Positions 46,783-55,332 of a stretch of 64,000 nucleotides of DNA are shown here, piece after piece. The stretch comes from Shinella fusca (GTDB taxonomy: Bacteria > Pseudomonadota > Alphaproteobacteria > Rhizobiales > Rhizobiaceae), in contig NZ_JACHIK010000002.1 in the NCBI RefSeq assembly GCF_014203155.1, positions 310,001-374,000 on the forward strand, written 5' to 3'. Under the pieces are notes generated by a model. That model searched no databases. It was not told the DNA's origin and was given only the letters and a program-made list of their open reading frames with translations. Numbering within the stretch: position 1 is the stretch's first letter; every line of letters starts with the position of its first letter. Both the position numbers and the translations under genes were made by a program.

Positions 46783-47775
46783 TCAGAGCAGGATCGTGCA
46801 ACGCGTCTCGACGTCGAGCAGCGTCTTCAGTTCATCGTCGAGCGCCATGACGGTCAGCGTCGCGCCGACCATTCCCAGCGAGGTGAAATAATTGCCGATC
46901 CAGGTCTCGCGGATTTTCAGGCCGCGGGCTGAAATCTCGCTCTCGATCGTATCGTTGAGGATGTAGAGTTCGTTGAGCGGCGTGGCGCCGAGGCCGGAAA
47001 CGAGCACGGCGACTTCGGTGCCCTCGGGCAGGCCGTGGTCGTCGAGCACGATCTTCACCATGTCCCTGGCAACCTCTTCCGCCGTCTTCAGCGGCTCGAC
47101 GCGCACGCCCGGCTCGCCGTGATGGCCGATGCCGACTTCCATCGTGCCCGGCTCGATCCGGAAGTTCGGATGGCCGACGGCAGGCAGCGTGCAGGGGCCG
47201 AGGCCGACGCCGATCGAACGGCAACGGTCGATCGCCTTCTGGGCCGCCGCGCGGACCTCCTCGAGGCTTGCGCCGGTCGCGGCCTTGGCGCCGCCGACCT
47301 TCCACATGAAGATCTCGCCGGCGACGCCGCGGCGCTTCTCGCGCTCGCTGGCGGGCGCGGAGCAGACGTCGTCGTTTGCGACGACCGTGGCGACCTCGAT
47401 CCCGTCCTTGGCGGCAAGTTTCGTCGCCATCTTCACGTTCATGTTGTCGCCGGCATAGTTGCCGTAGAGCACGACGACGCCCTTGCCGCCATCGGCCGCG
47501 CGGATGGCGTCGTGGAAGCTCTTCGCCGTCGGCGAGGAGAAGAGCTCGCCGACGGCGACCGCATCGAGCATGCTCCTGCCCGTATAGCCGATGAAGGCCG
47601 GCTCATGGCCTGAGCCGCCGCCCGTCACCACGCCGACCTTGCCGGCGACGGGAGCCTGCCTTGCCACGACGACGCGCGGGTTCTCGGCAAGGCGCACGAT
47701 GTCGGAATGTGCCTTGACGAAGCCCTTCACGGTGTCCTCGACCACCTGGTCCGGGTCGTTGATGAAACGCTGCAT
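46783..47775 (-). CDS. dhaK: Dihydroxyacetone kinase subunit DhaK
   Basis: The 330-residue protein carries VTGGGSGHEPAFIGYTG and the conserved HHGEPG, whose His forms the covalent hemiaminal with the ketone substrate. This is the substrate-binding half of the kinase; dhaL follows. In rhizobia this pair often serves ketotetrose pathways (erythritol/threitol), so the true substrate may not be dihydroxyacetone. A GGAGGAGA box precedes the ATG. Upstream, on the same strand, lies a truncated remnant of another gene. Confidence 0.94.
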   Translation of the reverse strand: MQRFINDPDQVVEDTVKGFVKAHSDIVRLAENPRVVVARQAPVAGKVGVVTGGGSGHEPAFIGYTGRSMLDAVAVGELFSSPTAKSFHDAIRAADGGKGVVVLYGNYAGDNMNVKMATKLAAKDGIEVATVVANDDVCSAPASEREKRRGVAGEIFMWKVGGAKAATGASLEEVRAAAQKAIDRCRSIGVGLGPCTLPAVGHPNFRIEPGTMEVGIGHHGEPGVRVEPLKTAEEVARDMVKIVLDDHGLPEGTEVAVLVSGLGATPLNELYILNDTIESEISARGLKIRETWIGNYFTSLGMVGATLTVMALDDELKTLLDVETRCTILL

Positions 47776-47796
47776 GTCTTTCTCCTCCGGTAAACG

Positions 47797-47900
47797 TCAG
47801 CCCTGGCCGGCCAGCGCCCCTCGAACGACCTTCAGGGAGCGGGCGAGGGCGCTTTCGATGGTGTCGAGCGCAAGCGGCTCGCTACGGCGGACGGGCCGTG
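47797..47900 (-). pseudogene. C-terminal remnant of an unidentified gene upstream of dhaK
   Basis: On the minus strand a frame reads to a TGA at 47797-47799 with protein-like sequence (RSEPLALDTIESALARS then KVVRGALAG), ending 21 bp before the dhaK start. Its 5' end merges into the plus-strand TonB-receptor remnant, with no start codon or Shine-Dalgarno. The spacing suggests it was once the gene before dhaK and was cut by the rearrangement at this junction. The family is not recognised and the left boundary is approximate. Confidence 0.45.
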
Positions 47901-47927
47901 CCGCCGGATCGCGATGGAGCCGCAGCG

Positions 47928-48593
47928 CCGGAGACCTCGAAGACCTGGGAAATCGGGCTCAACCTGGCCGGCGACGACCTGTTGACGGTGGGGGACAGTT
48001 TCCGGCTCAAGGCGGCCTATTTCGACAAGACGCTTGAAAATTACATCGCGCTTGGAAGCGTGACCGGCAGCCCGGTGGCCGGCGGGCAGATCGACAGCTT
48101 CTACGCCTATACCAACCTTATCGGTGAATCCCGGTTGCGCGGCGTCGAGATCGAGGCGAATTACGATACCGGAGCGTATTATGCCGGCGGCTCGTTCACC
48201 TACACCAAGGGCGATTTCTCGAAGATCTACAACGACGATCCCTGGGGCAATTCGACCTCGCAGAGCAACGGCACGATCCTTTATCTTGCCGTCGCGCCGA
48301 AATACCGCTTCACGGCCGACGTGGGCGTCCGGCTCTTCGATGAAAAGCTGAATATCGGCACCCGCGCGAACCGCATCGTCCCCTCCGAACAGCTCGGCCT
48401 GTTCTCGACCGTCTACGGGGCGAAGCCCTTCACCACCTTCGACATCTACGGCTCGTGGGAATTCAACGAGAACGCATCGCTGCGCTTCGCCGTCAACAAC
48501 CTGACGGACGTCGCCTATGTCGATCCCATGAACAGCTCGGACTTCCCCGCTCCCGGCCGCACGGCGACCCTGTCGCTCAAGGTCCGGTTCTGA
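47928..48593 (+). pseudogene. C-terminal fragment of a TonB-dependent outer-membrane receptor (HasR-like)
   Basis: About 220 residues that begin abruptly at PETSKTWEIGL and run through typical receptor barrel strands (DTGAYYAGGSFTYTKGDF, FDIYGSWEFNENASLRFAVNN) to a C-terminal SLKVRF. A whole receptor would need a signal peptide, plug and about 16 more strands (about 600 residues), all missing. It is therefore the 3' remnant of a TonB-dependent receptor. The HasA-like haemophore gene follows, so a HasR-type haem receptor is the best guess. The 5' breakpoint is near 47900-47930. Confidence 0.8.
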
Positions 48594-48684
48594 GCCAACG
48601 TTCGCGCCGGTGCCCGATCTGGTTCCGAGCGTGAGACCCGCTGCGGCCGCAAGGCGGCCGCAGCAACCCTGGAAAGGAAAGCAA

Positions 48685-49182
48685 ATGGCAACGATCGATC
48701 TGAACGACGCCAACAATGACGGCGTGGGCGTCGACTTCCTCACCTACCTGACGGCCTGGGACGCCAGTTTCGCACCTGGCTATTACGGCTTTTTCTCGAA
48801 CAATCCGGCCGACTTCAGCGGCAACCAGTTCGCCGTCGCCGATAGCTCCAGCGCGACCGTCGCCGGAGTGGGAAGCGCCGACACCGTCGTGCTCGATTCC
48901 GGCAGCGCCGGCGATCTCTACTACGACATGACCTCCCATGTCCTTGCCGGTGCCGTGGACGGCGCGACTTTCGGCCAGGGGCTCGGCTATGCTTCCGGCA
49001 CGGACACGTTCTCCCAATCTTCCTGGGACATCGACATCAACGATCTCGGGCTCACGGGCACAGGCGCGGCGAATCCGGTTCACAACTTCGTCTATGGCAT
49101 CATGCAGGGCAATCCCGCGAACCTGCTCAGCGTGCTGAACGGTCAGGACAACACGTTCAGCCGCGCCTTCCGCGAGGAGTGA
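48685..49182 (+). CDS. HasA-like haemophore, possibly C-terminally truncated
   Basis: The 165-residue protein matches secreted haemophores of the HasA family: a [13 protein letters not shown] opening, [10 protein letters not shown], and [23 protein letters not shown], where a Tyr and a nearby His correspond to the Y75/H83 haem-site pair of Serratia HasA. No His is evident at the H32-loop position, as in the single-Tyr-ligand HasA of Yersinia. Relatives continue about 25-40 residues past the LNG segment with a hydrophobic type I secretion signal; here the protein stops after [10 protein letters not shown]. It may be truncated or frameshifted, and the receptor before it is a fragment. A GGAAAGG box supports the ATG at 48685. 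Confidence 0.7.
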   Translation: MATIDLNDANNDGVGVDFLTYLTAWDASFAPGYYGFFSNNPADFSGNQFAVADSSSATVAGVGSADTVVLDSGSAGDLYYDMTSHVLAGAVDGATFGQGLGYASGTDTFSQSSWDIDINDLGLTGTGAANPVHNFVYGIMQGNPANLLSVLNGQDNTFSRAFREE

Positions 49183-49288
49183 GCGGGCCGCCGATCATGC
49201 GTCCGCATCTGGTCACGCCGCGACCGATTGTTCCGGCCCACGCCTACGCTATCTTGAAAGGATACCGTCGAAACGATCAGGAGGGCGC

Positions 49289-49657
49289 ATGGCCGGGCAT
49301 CGCATCTATTCCGTCAGTGTCGCGAGCGTTTATCCCCACTATGTCGCTAAGGCGCAGAAGAAGGGGCGCTCGAAGGCGGAGGTCGATGAGATCATCTGCT
49401 GGCTCACCGGTTACAGCCCGGAAGCTCTGAGCGATCGACTGGCGAGGAAAACCACCTTCGAGGATTTCTTCGCCGAGGCGCCCGGAATGAACCCGTCCCG
49501 ATCCCTGATAAAGGGTGTGGTCTGCGGCATCCGCGTGGAGGAGGTCGAGGAGCCGCTCATGCGCGAGATCCGGTATCTGGACAAGCTGATCGACGAGCTT
49601 GCCAAAGGCAAGGCGATGGAGAAAATCCTGCGGGGCTCTCCTGCCGCGTCATCGTGA
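49289..49657 (+). CDS. DUF2200 family protein, unknown function
   Basis: A 122-residue soluble protein of the DUF2200 type: [23 protein letters not shown] at the N-terminus, then [13 protein letters not shown] and [18 protein letters not shown]. This small, conserved domain has no known activity. The ATG at 49289 follows an AGGAGGG box at about 49278-49284. Intergenic spaces on both sides suggest a monocistronic unit. Confidence 0.88.
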   Translation: MAGHRIYSVSVASVYPHYVAKAQKKGRSKAEVDEIICWLTGYSPEALSDRLARKTTFEDFFAEAPGMNPSRSLIKGVVCGIRVEEVEEPLMREIRYLDKLIDELAKGKAMEKILRGSPAASS

Positions 49658-49905
49658 CGAATTTTCCTGGTCGTTGATCTTGCGCAAAGCGCCGCTGCAG
49701 CAATCGGGTATGGTTTTACTGCGTCTTTCCCTGCCGCGTTCCGTTGGCGCCGGGAATGGGGGACGCCGCTCAGCATCATGCTGACGGCCTGGCCGCATGT
49801 TTCGCCGCGGCCGTACTTCCCACATGGATGCTCCGGCCAGGGCGGGCAAGCCTGCGGGGGCACGTGGGGAAGTCTGCTTGTATCCGAGTCCCGGCTGTAG
49901 TCATC

Positions 49906-51807
49906 ATGAAAAAGCTCACCATCAAAACCTCCCTCATCGCGCTGATGGGCGCGATCATCGTCATCGTCGCCTTCTCGTCGTTCGTTTCGCTGCAAAGCAT
50001 CCGGTCGATCACCGCCTCCGGCGAGAAGGTCGGCAATTTCTGGATCGAGCGGCTGCTTTCCTCGCGCGAGGTGAAGAGCGACTTTGCCGATGTGCGCCTT
50101 GCGCTCGCGCGTTTCTCCATGGTCTCGAACGACGCCGAATTCCAGGCTGAAACGGCCCTGCTCGATGCGGCGAAGGCCAAGCTCGAAACGTCCATCGTCA
50201 AATACGAAGCCGGCCTCTTCTCCCCGATCGGGCGGGCGCTCATCAAGGACATCCGGTCCCAGGCAAAGGCCTATCTCGACCGCAGCGCCTCCTATGTCGC
50301 CTTCATCAGGGACCGCAAGCCGGACGAGGCGCGCGCCGTCTTCGTCTCCGAGATGAACCCGATCGCCCGCAAGACGAACTACAAGATCGCCGAGCTCGTC
50401 GCCTTCATCATGACGCAGACCGAGGGCGAGGTGGCGGCGGCCGAGAAGGCCGCAGGCGATGCCTTCCTGCTGTCGCTTGCCGCAGCGTCCGCCGCGATCC
50501 TGATCAGCCTTTCGGGCATCTACATGGTCGTCGCGCGTATCGCCAACCCGATCCAGCGCATCACCGACGCCATGCGCACGCTTGCCGCCGGCGATGCGCA
50601 GAGCGCGGTCCCGTTCACCGGCCGTCACGACGAAATCGGCGCGATGGCGGGGGCCGTGGAGGTCTTCCGCGAGAATGCCATCGAACGCGCGCGCCTGGAG
50701 CGCGATGCCGAGGCCGGCCGCGTCCTCGGCGAGGAGGAGCGCCGCGAGCGCGACGCCCTGAAGGCGAAGGAGGCGGCCGAGGTGCAATTCGCCGTCGACA
50801 ATCTTGCCGAGGGTCTTTCCAGGCTGTCGAACGGCGACACCGCCTACCGGATCGAGACGCCGTTCACCGCAACGCTCGACGGCGTGCGCGGCGACTTCAA
50901 CAGCTCGGCCGAAAAGCTGCAATCGGCGCTGGTCCGGGTTGCCGAAAACGCCCGCGGCATCGACGCCGGCGCCAACGAGATCAAGGCCGCGACGGACGAC
51001 CTCGCCAAGCGCAGCGAACAGCAGGCCGCCGCCGTCGAGGAAACCGCTGCCGCGCTCGAGGAGATCACGACCGTGGTCCGGGATTCCGCAAGGCGCGCCC
51101 AGGAGGCCGGCGTGCTGGTGGCAGGGGCCCGCAGCCATGCCGAGCAGTCCGGTGCCGTCGTGCGCCGGGCCGTGAGCGCGATGGAGCAGATCGAACGGTC
51201 GTCCGGCGAGATCGGCAACATCATCGGCGTTATCGACGAGATCGCCTTCCAGACGAACCTCCTCGCCCTCAATGCCGGCGTGGAAGCGGCCCGGGCGGGG
51301 GAGGCCGGCAAGGGCTTCGCCGTCGTCGCGCAGGAGGTGCGCGAACTTGCCCAGCGGTCGGCCCAGGCGGCCAAGGAGATCAAGGCGCTGATCGCCGCCT
51401 CGACGGCGCAGGTGCAGGAAGGTGTCCGGTTCGTCGACGATACCGGCCACGCGCTGGAGACCATCGTCCTGCAGGTGCAGGAGATCAACCGCCATGTCGG
51501 CGCCATCGTCGAGGCGGCGCAGGAGCAGTCGTCCGGCCTCCAGCAGATCAACACGGCCGTCAACCAGATGGACCAGGATACGCAGAAGAACGCCGCGATG
51601 GTGGAGGAGACCACCGCCGCGACCCACAATCTCTCCCGCGAGGCCGCGTCCCTCAACGAGCTCCTCTCCCACTTCAAGCTCTCCGAAACGGTGGCGGCAC
51701 GGCCGGTCGTTCCCGCACAAATGCCGGTGCACGATCTCAAGCGCAGGCTTGCCGGTGCGTTCTCCGGCAATGCCGCGATCCGGCAGGAGGACTGGGAGGA
51801 TTTCTGA
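49906..51807 (+). CDS. Methyl-accepting chemotaxis protein with C-terminal CheR-tether motif
   Basis: The 633-residue protein has a transmembrane helix at about 12-30, a four-helix-bundle-like periplasmic sensor (about 31-185), a second helix at about 186-208, HAMP (about 209-262) and a second HAMP-like segment. The signalling hairpin carries the signature EIAFQTNLLALNAGVEAARAGEAGKG. The C-terminus ends in DWEDF, which fits the pentapeptide tether that docks CheR/CheB in chemoreceptors of this group. The ligand is unknown. The ATG at 49906 was chosen by the MKKLTIKTSLIALMG start. A 248-bp region precedes it with no other gene. Confidence 0.93.
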   Translation: MKKLTIKTSLIALMGAIIVIVAFSSFVSLQSIRSITASGEKVGNFWIERLLSSREVKSDFADVRLALARFSMVSNDAEFQAETALLDAAKAKLETSIVKYEAGLFSPIGRALIKDIRSQAKAYLDRSASYVAFIRDRKPDEARAVFVSEMNPIARKTNYKIAELVAFIMTQTEGEVAAAEKAAGDAFLLSLAAASAAILISLSGIYMVVARIANPIQRITDAMRTLAAGDAQSAVPFTGRHDEIGAMAGAVEVFRENAIERARLERDAEAGRVLGEEERRERDALKAKEAAEVQFAVDNLAEGLSRLSNGDTAYRIETPFTATLDGVRGDFNSSAEKLQSALVRVAENARGIDAGANEIKAATDDLAKRSEQQAAAVEETAAALEEITTVVRDSARRAQEAGVLVAGARSHAEQSGAVVRRAVSAMEQIERSSGEIGNIIGVIDEIAFQTNLLALNAGVEAARAGEAGKGFAVVAQEVRELAQRSAQAAKEIKALIAASTAQVQEGVRFVDDTGHALETIVLQVQEINRHVGAIVEAAQEQSSGLQQINTAVNQMDQDTQKNAAMVEETTAATHNLSREAASLNELLSHFKLSETVAARPVVPAQMPVHDLKRRLAGAFSGNAAIRQEDWEDF

Positions 51808-51832
51808 GGCGGGACAGGGTATCGCACCGCAA

Positions 51833-51864
51833 CGCGCGCAGGACGGGGTTTCCTCCTGCGCGCG
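51833..51864. terminator. Bidirectional hairpin between convergent chemoreceptor genes
   Basis: CGCGCGCAGGA and TCCTGCGCGCG form a perfect 11-bp stem with a 10-nt loop, 25 bp after the MCP stop and 2 bp before the end of the PAS protein gene. It is a likely bidirectional terminator, although no strong T-tract is present. Confidence 0.6.
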
Positions 51865-51866
51865 GG

Positions 51867-53114
51867 CTATGCGACCGTATCGAGTTCCCTCACATTGTCG
51901 CTGATCCTGTCGTTCAGCCTGCCGATCTCGTCGAGGCCGGAGGCGAGACCGGCATGGCCGCGTTCCAGGTCGCCGATGAGGTCGAAGAAGATGCCGCTGC
52001 GCATGTTGACGCTCTCGACCTTGCCCATCACGCGCACGGCGACGAGGCCGGACAGCAGCCGCTTCATCTCGCTGGCAAGCTCGATGAAGTGCCGGATGCG
52101 CTGCTTGATGAGATCGAATTTTTCGGCGGCATGCGCCTTGTAGTCCTCGGCCTGGCGGATAAGGCGCCCGGCTTCGTCTCTCAGCGCGATGTCCCCGCCG
52201 CTGGCCTCCTCATCGAAGAGGCTCGCCATTTCCGCCTGCAACCTTGCGATGCATGTCAGGAACAGGCCCTCGTTGACCACCGCGAAGACTTCGTCGGCCG
52301 AGGTGCCGAGCTCTTCCAAGTTCTTCACGATGGATTGGGAAATGCGGGCGTAGTTCGCGGAGATCTCGGAGATCGCCCGCCCTTCCTCGCCCATCCTCGA
52401 TGCCTGGATCCGCAGGTTGGCGGGCGTGTAGCTGAAGGTGGAGATCATGCCGAGCATGCGGCCGGTCGTCGTCAGCAGGAGGTCGGCCGAGCGCACCAGA
52501 TCCTCGAAGGGGCGAAGGACCGGCCACGGGCGCCGCTTCAGCCCCGCGTCACGCGCGCGTATCTCCTCGCCGAGAGCGGCGGTCATGAAGGCCGCATAGT
52601 CGCGAAAGCCGATGCCGTGCAGGCGATCCGTGAGTTCGGCTGCGCTTTCGGCCGGCTTCACGGCACTCCTGCTTTCGTATTCGCAGATCGACGCGTAAAG
52701 CTTCGCCGCTTCTCCAAAGAAGGCGCTGCCGGGTTTCAGCCGCACCGACAGATAGCCATCCTCCACCGGCGTGACGACGGCGAACACCCAGTAATAGCCG
52801 CCGTCCTTGGAGCGGTTCTTGACATAGGCGCCGACGGGCAGGCCCGCGCGCAGCTTCTCCCAGAGGATGAAGAAGACTGCCCTCGGCATGTGCGGATGGC
52901 GGATGATGTTGTGCGGCTGGCCCATCATCTCGTCCCAGGAATACTGGCTGACCCGCTGGAAGACGGAATTGCCGGCGAGGATCCGCCCCCGCGTTTCGGT
53001 GCGGGAGAAGAAGAGTTCCTCCAGGGCGAAAGGCACCTCGGCCTCCCCCCGCAGGATGGGCCGCCTCTCGCCGCCGGGTGAGATTGATACGCCGTCGTTC
53101 GGGATGCTCGCCAC
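51867..53114 (-). CDS. Aer-like PAS domain protein lacking a classical MCP signalling tip
   Basis: A 415-residue soluble protein. The PAS domain (about residues 25-140) resembles Aer: FFSRTETRGRILAGN, WDEMMGQPHNIIRHPHMP, then WEKLRAG and NRSKDGGYYWVFAVVTPV. The rest (about 160-415) is helical. The EIAFQTNLLALNA signalling tip of chemoreceptors is absent and no transmembrane helix is seen, so it may signal through another protein. The GTG at 53114 has a strong GGAGG box 6 nt upstream and is preferred over the longer, basic frame. It is convergent with the MCP. Confidence 0.78.
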   Translation of the reverse strand: MASIPNDGVSISPGGERRPILRGEAEVPFALEELFFSRTETRGRILAGNSVFQRVSQYSWDEMMGQPHNIIRHPHMPRAVFFILWEKLRAGLPVGAYVKNRSKDGGYYWVFAVVTPVEDGYLSVRLKPGSAFFGEAAKLYASICEYESRSAVKPAESAAELTDRLHGIGFRDYAAFMTAALGEEIRARDAGLKRRPWPVLRPFEDLVRSADLLLTTTGRMLGMISTFSYTPANLRIQASRMGEEGRAISEISANYARISQSIVKNLEELGTSADEVFAVVNEGLFLTCIARLQAEMASLFDEEASGGDIALRDEAGRLIRQAEDYKAHAAEKFDLIKQRIRHFIELASEMKRLLSGLVAVRVMGKVESVNMRSGIFFDLIGDLERGHAGLASGLDEIGRLNDRISDNVRELDTVA

Positions 53115-53326
53115 CTGCCACCTCCAGCATCGACCTTCGCCCCGGCGGGTGCGCCGGCGGCGCATCCAGACAAGCAGGGGCTGCTTTAGTCGTTCCGCAT
53201 GTTTACGGGGCGGCGGGACGGTTACCTTGGGTTTGCGCAAGGAATTTTAAAAAAGATCGTCGTCGGAGTGACTTGCGGGCGGGAAGCAGGCGAGATCGGC
53301 CGATGCCCCGCCTGCATCCCGTCATT

Positions 53327-54310
53327 CTACGCTGTCTTGCGCCGCGTCATCAGCTTGGCCTGCAGGATGACGACGACGAGCAGGAAGGCGCCGCGGATGA
53401 CGGATTGCCAGTAGGCCGAAAGCGAGATCCAGCCGAGGCCGTTCTCGAAGTTGAGGATGTTGAAGACCATGGCGAGCAGCAGCGCACCGGCGAGCGTGGC
53501 GCCCACCGAGCCCGAGCCGCCCGTCAAGAGCGTGCCGCCCACCACCACGGAGGCGATGGCGAAGAGTTCCCAGCCGACGCCCTCCGTCGGCTGGCCGGCG
53601 CCGAACTGCGCGGCGAGGATGACGCCGGCAAGGCCGGCGAGCGTGCCGGAGGCAAGGTAGACGGCGGCAAGCGTGCGCTCGACCTTGAGGCCCATCAGCC
53701 CGGCCGTCGCCTCGCCGTCGCCGATGGCCAGCACATGGCGGCCGGCGGGGAGCTTTTCGAGGACGAGCCAGCCGAGCACATAGGCGGCAAGCGCGATCCA
53801 GGCGGGAATGGGAAAACCGAGGAAATCGTCCTGGCCGATAACGGTGAAGCCGCTGTCGTAGGAGACGGAGACGGACTGGTTGTCGGCGAGCAGCAGGCCG
53901 GTGCCGTAGGCGGCGAGCATGGTCGCAAGCGTTGCGATGAAGGGCTGGATGCGCATCTTGGTGATGATGAAGGCGTTGAGCGCGCCGACGGCAAAGCCCG
54001 CCGCCATGCCGGCAAGAAGCCCGGCCGCCCAGTGGACGGGCGAGAAGAGCGCCGCCACCACGCTCGCCATCGCCGCCGTGCCGCCGACCGAAAGGTCGAT
54101 GCCGCCGGTGATGATGACGAAGGCCATGCCGAGCGCGATCAGCGCGAACATGGAATTGTAGCGCAGGAACGAGAGGATGTTATAGGGCGACAGGAAATGG
54201 TCGTAGCGCAGCGCCCCGAAGAGGATAAGGCCGAAAAGGGCGAGGATGACGCCGAGCCGGGCGAGATCGCCGGAGGACTTGATGGCGAAGGGGCGAAAAA
54301 GCGTGTGCAT
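53327..54310 (-). CDS. Sugar ABC transporter permease (YjfF/RbsC type)
   Basis: The 327-residue protein has about 9-10 transmembrane helices and the carbohydrate-permease core: FVIITGGIDLSVGGTAAM, ILAAQFGAGQP, SVVVGGTLLTGGSGSVGATLAGALLL. It pairs with the preceding permease gene; two different permeases with one ATPase and one binding protein match the YtfQ-YtfR-YtfT-YjfF (galactofuranose-type) system. The substrate is unproven. It is the last gene of the operon. Confidence 0.92.
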   Translation of the reverse strand: MHTLFRPFAIKSSGDLARLGVILALFGLILFGALRYDHFLSPYNILSFLRYNSMFALIALGMAFVIITGGIDLSVGGTAAMASVVAALFSPVHWAAGLLAGMAAGFAVGALNAFIITKMRIQPFIATLATMLAAYGTGLLLADNQSVSVSYDSGFTVIGQDDFLGFPIPAWIALAAYVLGWLVLEKLPAGRHVLAIGDGEATAGLMGLKVERTLAAVYLASGTLAGLAGVILAAQFGAGQPTEGVGWELFAIASVVVGGTLLTGGSGSVGATLAGALLLAMVFNILNFENGLGWISLSAYWQSVIRGAFLLVVVILQAKLMTRRKTA

Positions 54311-54321
54311 GGCGGATGCCC

Positions 54322-55332
54322 TCAATGCTTGTCGGCGCGCTGCTGGATGAAGACGGCCAGGACGATCAGCCCCGCCTTGACGATGAGGGCGGCCGCATCC
54401 GGCACGCCGTTGGCAAGCAGCGTGTAGCGCACGAGCTGGATGACAAAGGCGCCGAGCACGGTGCCGACGATGTTGGCCCGTCCGCCCGTCAGCAGCGTGC
54501 CGCCGACGGCGACGGCCGCGATGGCGTCGAGTTCCATGCCGAGGCCGACGAGGTTGGCGTCGCTGGCCGAATTGCGCGCCACCACGACGAGGCCGGCAAG
54601 GCCCGACAGCGCGCCGCTCACCATGTAGACGAAGAGCTTGACGCGCCGGACCGGAATGCCGGTAAGCCGGGCCGCCTTCTCGTTGCCGCCGACGGCGATG
54701 ATCTGCCGGCCGATGACGGTGTAGCGGACGAGCGCGAAGGCAAGCGCGGCAATCACGATCATCAGCACGACCTGCGCGGGGATGCCCGCGATGCGGCCCA
54801 TGGCGATGAACTGGAAGCCTTCGTTCTTGAAGACCTGCAGGTTGCCGTTGGTCATGACCTGCGCGATGCCGCGCCCGGCGATGAAGAGGACGAGCGTGGC
54901 GATGATCGGCTGGATGGAGAAGCGCGTGACGAGCAGCCCGTTGAAAAGCCCGAAGAGGCCGGCGACGACGACGGGGATGAGGAAGGCGAGCGCGACGGCA
55001 AGGCCCATGTTCTCCACCGGCCAGAACCTGCCCATGAAGATCATCGGCGCGAGCGCCCCGGCGATCGCCATCAGCGAGCCGACGGAAAGGTCGATGCCGC
55101 CGGTGGCGATGACGAGCGTCATGCCGGTCGCCACGATGACGATGGTGGCGACCTGCGTGAGGTTCACGTTGAGCGTCTGCCAGGAGAGGAAATTCGGTGT
55201 GACGGCCATGTTGAAGACGACAAGCGCCAGGAAGGCGGCGAAGGTGCCGTAGCGGCCGGCGAGCGCGAAGAGGCGGCTGCCGGAGGAAAGCGCGCCGGAG
55301 GGCTGCGGGGCGGGGGTCTCGATCGTCGTCAT
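54322..55332 (-). CDS. Sugar ABC transporter permease (YtfT/RbsC type)
   Basis: The 336-residue protein is the first of two permeases, with TLVIATGGIDLSVGSLMAIAG and AVAVGGTLLTGGRANIVGTVLGA marking the RbsC family. Its start overlaps the ATPase gene by 4 bp and its end is 11 bp from the second permease. The two permeases probably form a heterodimer in the inner membrane. Confidence 0.92.
   Translation of the reverse strand: MTTIETPAPQPSGALSSGSRLFALAGRYGTFAAFLALVVFNMAVTPNFLSWQTLNVNLTQVATIVIVATGMTLVIATGGIDLSVGSLMAIAGALAPMIFMGRFWPVENMGLAVALAFLIPVVVAGLFGLFNGLLVTRFSIQPIIATLVLFIAGRGIAQVMTNGNLQVFKNEGFQFIAMGRIAGIPAQVVLMIVIAALAFALVRYTVIGRQIIAVGGNEKAARLTGIPVRRVKLFVYMVSGALSGLAGLVVVARNSASDANLVGLGMELDAIAAVAVGGTLLTGGRANIVGTVLGAFVIQLVRYTLLANGVPDAAALIVKAGLIVLAVFIQQRADKH

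Noticed and set aside
47832-48743. 303-codon minus-strand frame across the TonB-receptor remnant
   Set aside because: It is antisense to the receptor barrel and to hasA and has no domain; only the short 47797-47900 tail, in a different frame, looks like a gene remnant.
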